A DNA stretch of 58,564 nt from Aureimonas sp. Leaf324 (GTDB taxonomy: Bacteria; Pseudomonadota; Alphaproteobacteria; Rhizobiales; Rhizobiaceae): positions 40,029 through 98,592 of the forward strand of contig NZ_LMOH01000006.1 of NCBI RefSeq assembly GCF_001423245.1. The letters run 5' to 3'. The notes below the pieces were generated by a model. That model did not search any database, was not told where the DNA came from, and was given only the letters and a program-made list of their open reading frames with translations. This document shows, piece by piece, positions 58,132-58,564 of this stretch. Positions within the stretch are counted from its first letter, which is position 1. Every line of letters starts with the position of its first letter. The position numbers and the translations under genes were made by a program.

Positions 58132-58564
58132 TCAGCCGAGCCGGGCCTTCGCGCCGTCCGCCAGGGTGCCGAGGATCATCGCGCAGGACGTCGCGCCCGC
58201 GTCGAGCACGCCGCGCGAGCGCTCGCCGAGGCGGCTCGCCCGGCCGATCTTCGCCATGAGGTCGATCGTGGAGTCGCGCCCCGTGTCGGCCGCGCTTGTA
58301 AGCGCATCCAGCGCCTCGGCAAACGACTTGCCCTTGGCCGTCGCCGCATCGAACGCCTCGACCGCCGGCACGAACGTGTCGAGGAGGGTCTTGTCGCCGA
58401 CCTTGGCCGAGCCGATCGACTGCACGCCCTCGAGACCCTTGTGGAGCATGGTCGAGAACAGGGCGGCGTCGATCGCCTCCCGGCCCTCGATGGCTTCCGC
58501 GAACTCGGTGAAGGTCATGCCGTAGAGCGGGCCCATCGAGCCGCCGATCTCGCCCATCAGCACC
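58132..58564 (-). CDS. dhaL: Dihydroxyacetone kinase subunit DhaL, N-terminus cut by the window edge
   Basis: About 143 C-terminal residues of a DhaL/DAK2-domain protein, the nucleotide-binding subunit that phosphorylates dihydroxyacetone. The frame is open to the right edge, so the N-terminal part with the ADP/Mg Asp ligands is missing. LMGEIGGSMGPLYGMTF, LLDTFVPAVEAFDAATAKG and GRASRLGERSRGVLDAGATS match DhaL strongly (phosphate-binding GGSMG, D-x-G-x-x-S near the end). Whether it works with PTS-type DhaM or in a fused kinase cannot be told. A strong terminator follows. Confidence 0.9.
   Translation of the reverse strand, partial: VLMGEIGGSMGPLYGMTFTEFAEAIEGREAIDAALFSTMLHKGLEGVQSIGSAKVGDKTLLDTFVPAVEAFDAATAKGKSFAEALDALTSAADTGRDSTIDLMAKIGRASRLGERSRGVLDAGATSCAMILGTLADGAKARLG

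Overview
The window is a high-GC, densely coded chromosomal segment of an alphaproteobacterium, most likely a member of the Hyphomicrobiales (Rhizobiales). The gene families are typical of that group: a BMP-type purine ABC transporter, the cytochrome-c-linked urate oxidase PuuD, a PuuE-UraD fusion, DUF29 and DUF1127 proteins, and an alphaproteobacterial anti-Shine-Dalgarno sRNA. A methanofuran-type amino-acid kinase beside a FolB protein with an MfnB-like N-terminus suggests tetrahydromethanopterin/methanofuran-linked C1 metabolism, so a methylotrophic or formaldehyde-oxidising lifestyle is plausible. No rRNA, tRNA, transposase, prophage or CRISPR array is visible.

Layout. (1) 1-5689, minus: treZ-malQ-treY, an alpha-glucan to trehalose operon with overlapping genes; treY runs off the left edge. 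(2) 5881-13818: a putative zinc metallopeptidase (minus), then on plus a transglutaminase-DUF2126 protein, a circularly permuted ATP-grasp/alpha-E fusion and a second transglutaminase. This is a predicted peptide-ligation/peptide-cleavage system usually discussed with the Anbu proteasome-like protease, which is not present here. A membrane diguanylate cyclase follows. (3) 15057-20866, minus: glgE-mak-glgB, the maltose-1-phosphate route to branched alpha-glucan, without treS. (4) 21012-36870: purine catabolism. On minus run uraH, xdhA, xdhB, xdhC, an ABC importer (ATPase, two permeases, lipoprotein-type binding protein), puuD, guaD and a fumarylacetoacetate-hydrolase-family enzyme; puuE-uraD and allA diverge on plus. 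(5) 36978-39584: a membrane PQQ-dependent dehydrogenase. (6) 39592-50635, minus: a urease super-cluster (an Lrp-like stand-alone domain, FolB fusion, kinase, ureD, ureA, ureB, ureC, DUF29, MliC, ureE, ureF, an unknown gene, ureG, 8-oxoguanine deaminase). Three small secreted-protein genes on the opposite strand are interleaved between ureA, ureB and ureC. (7) 50659-58564: an alpha/beta hydrolase, ferredoxin-NADP reductase, pncB, an M23 peptidase, a DUF1127 protein, gamma-glutamyltransferase, a membrane protein, an sRNA and a partial dhaL.

How the genes fit together. Guanine, 8-oxoguanine, xanthine and urate would be imported and converted through urate, 5-hydroxyisourate, OHCU and allantoin to allantoate. 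Ureidoglycolate lyase releases glyoxylate and urea, and the adjacent urease turns urea into ammonia. The one step not encoded here is allantoate to ureidoglycolate. The two alpha-glucan loci flank the ATP-grasp/transglutaminase system and together would interconvert glycogen-like glucan, trehalose and maltose-1-phosphate.

The most notable items are an sRNA at about 57869-58031 with three successive hairpins each exposing UCCUCCC in its loop; a FolB fusion whose MfnB-like half seems to have lost the catalytic lysines; the Anbu-less ATP-grasp/alpha-E/transglutaminase cluster; an unknown gene translationally coupled on both sides between ureF and ureG; and a 77-nt palindromic element inside the purine operon.
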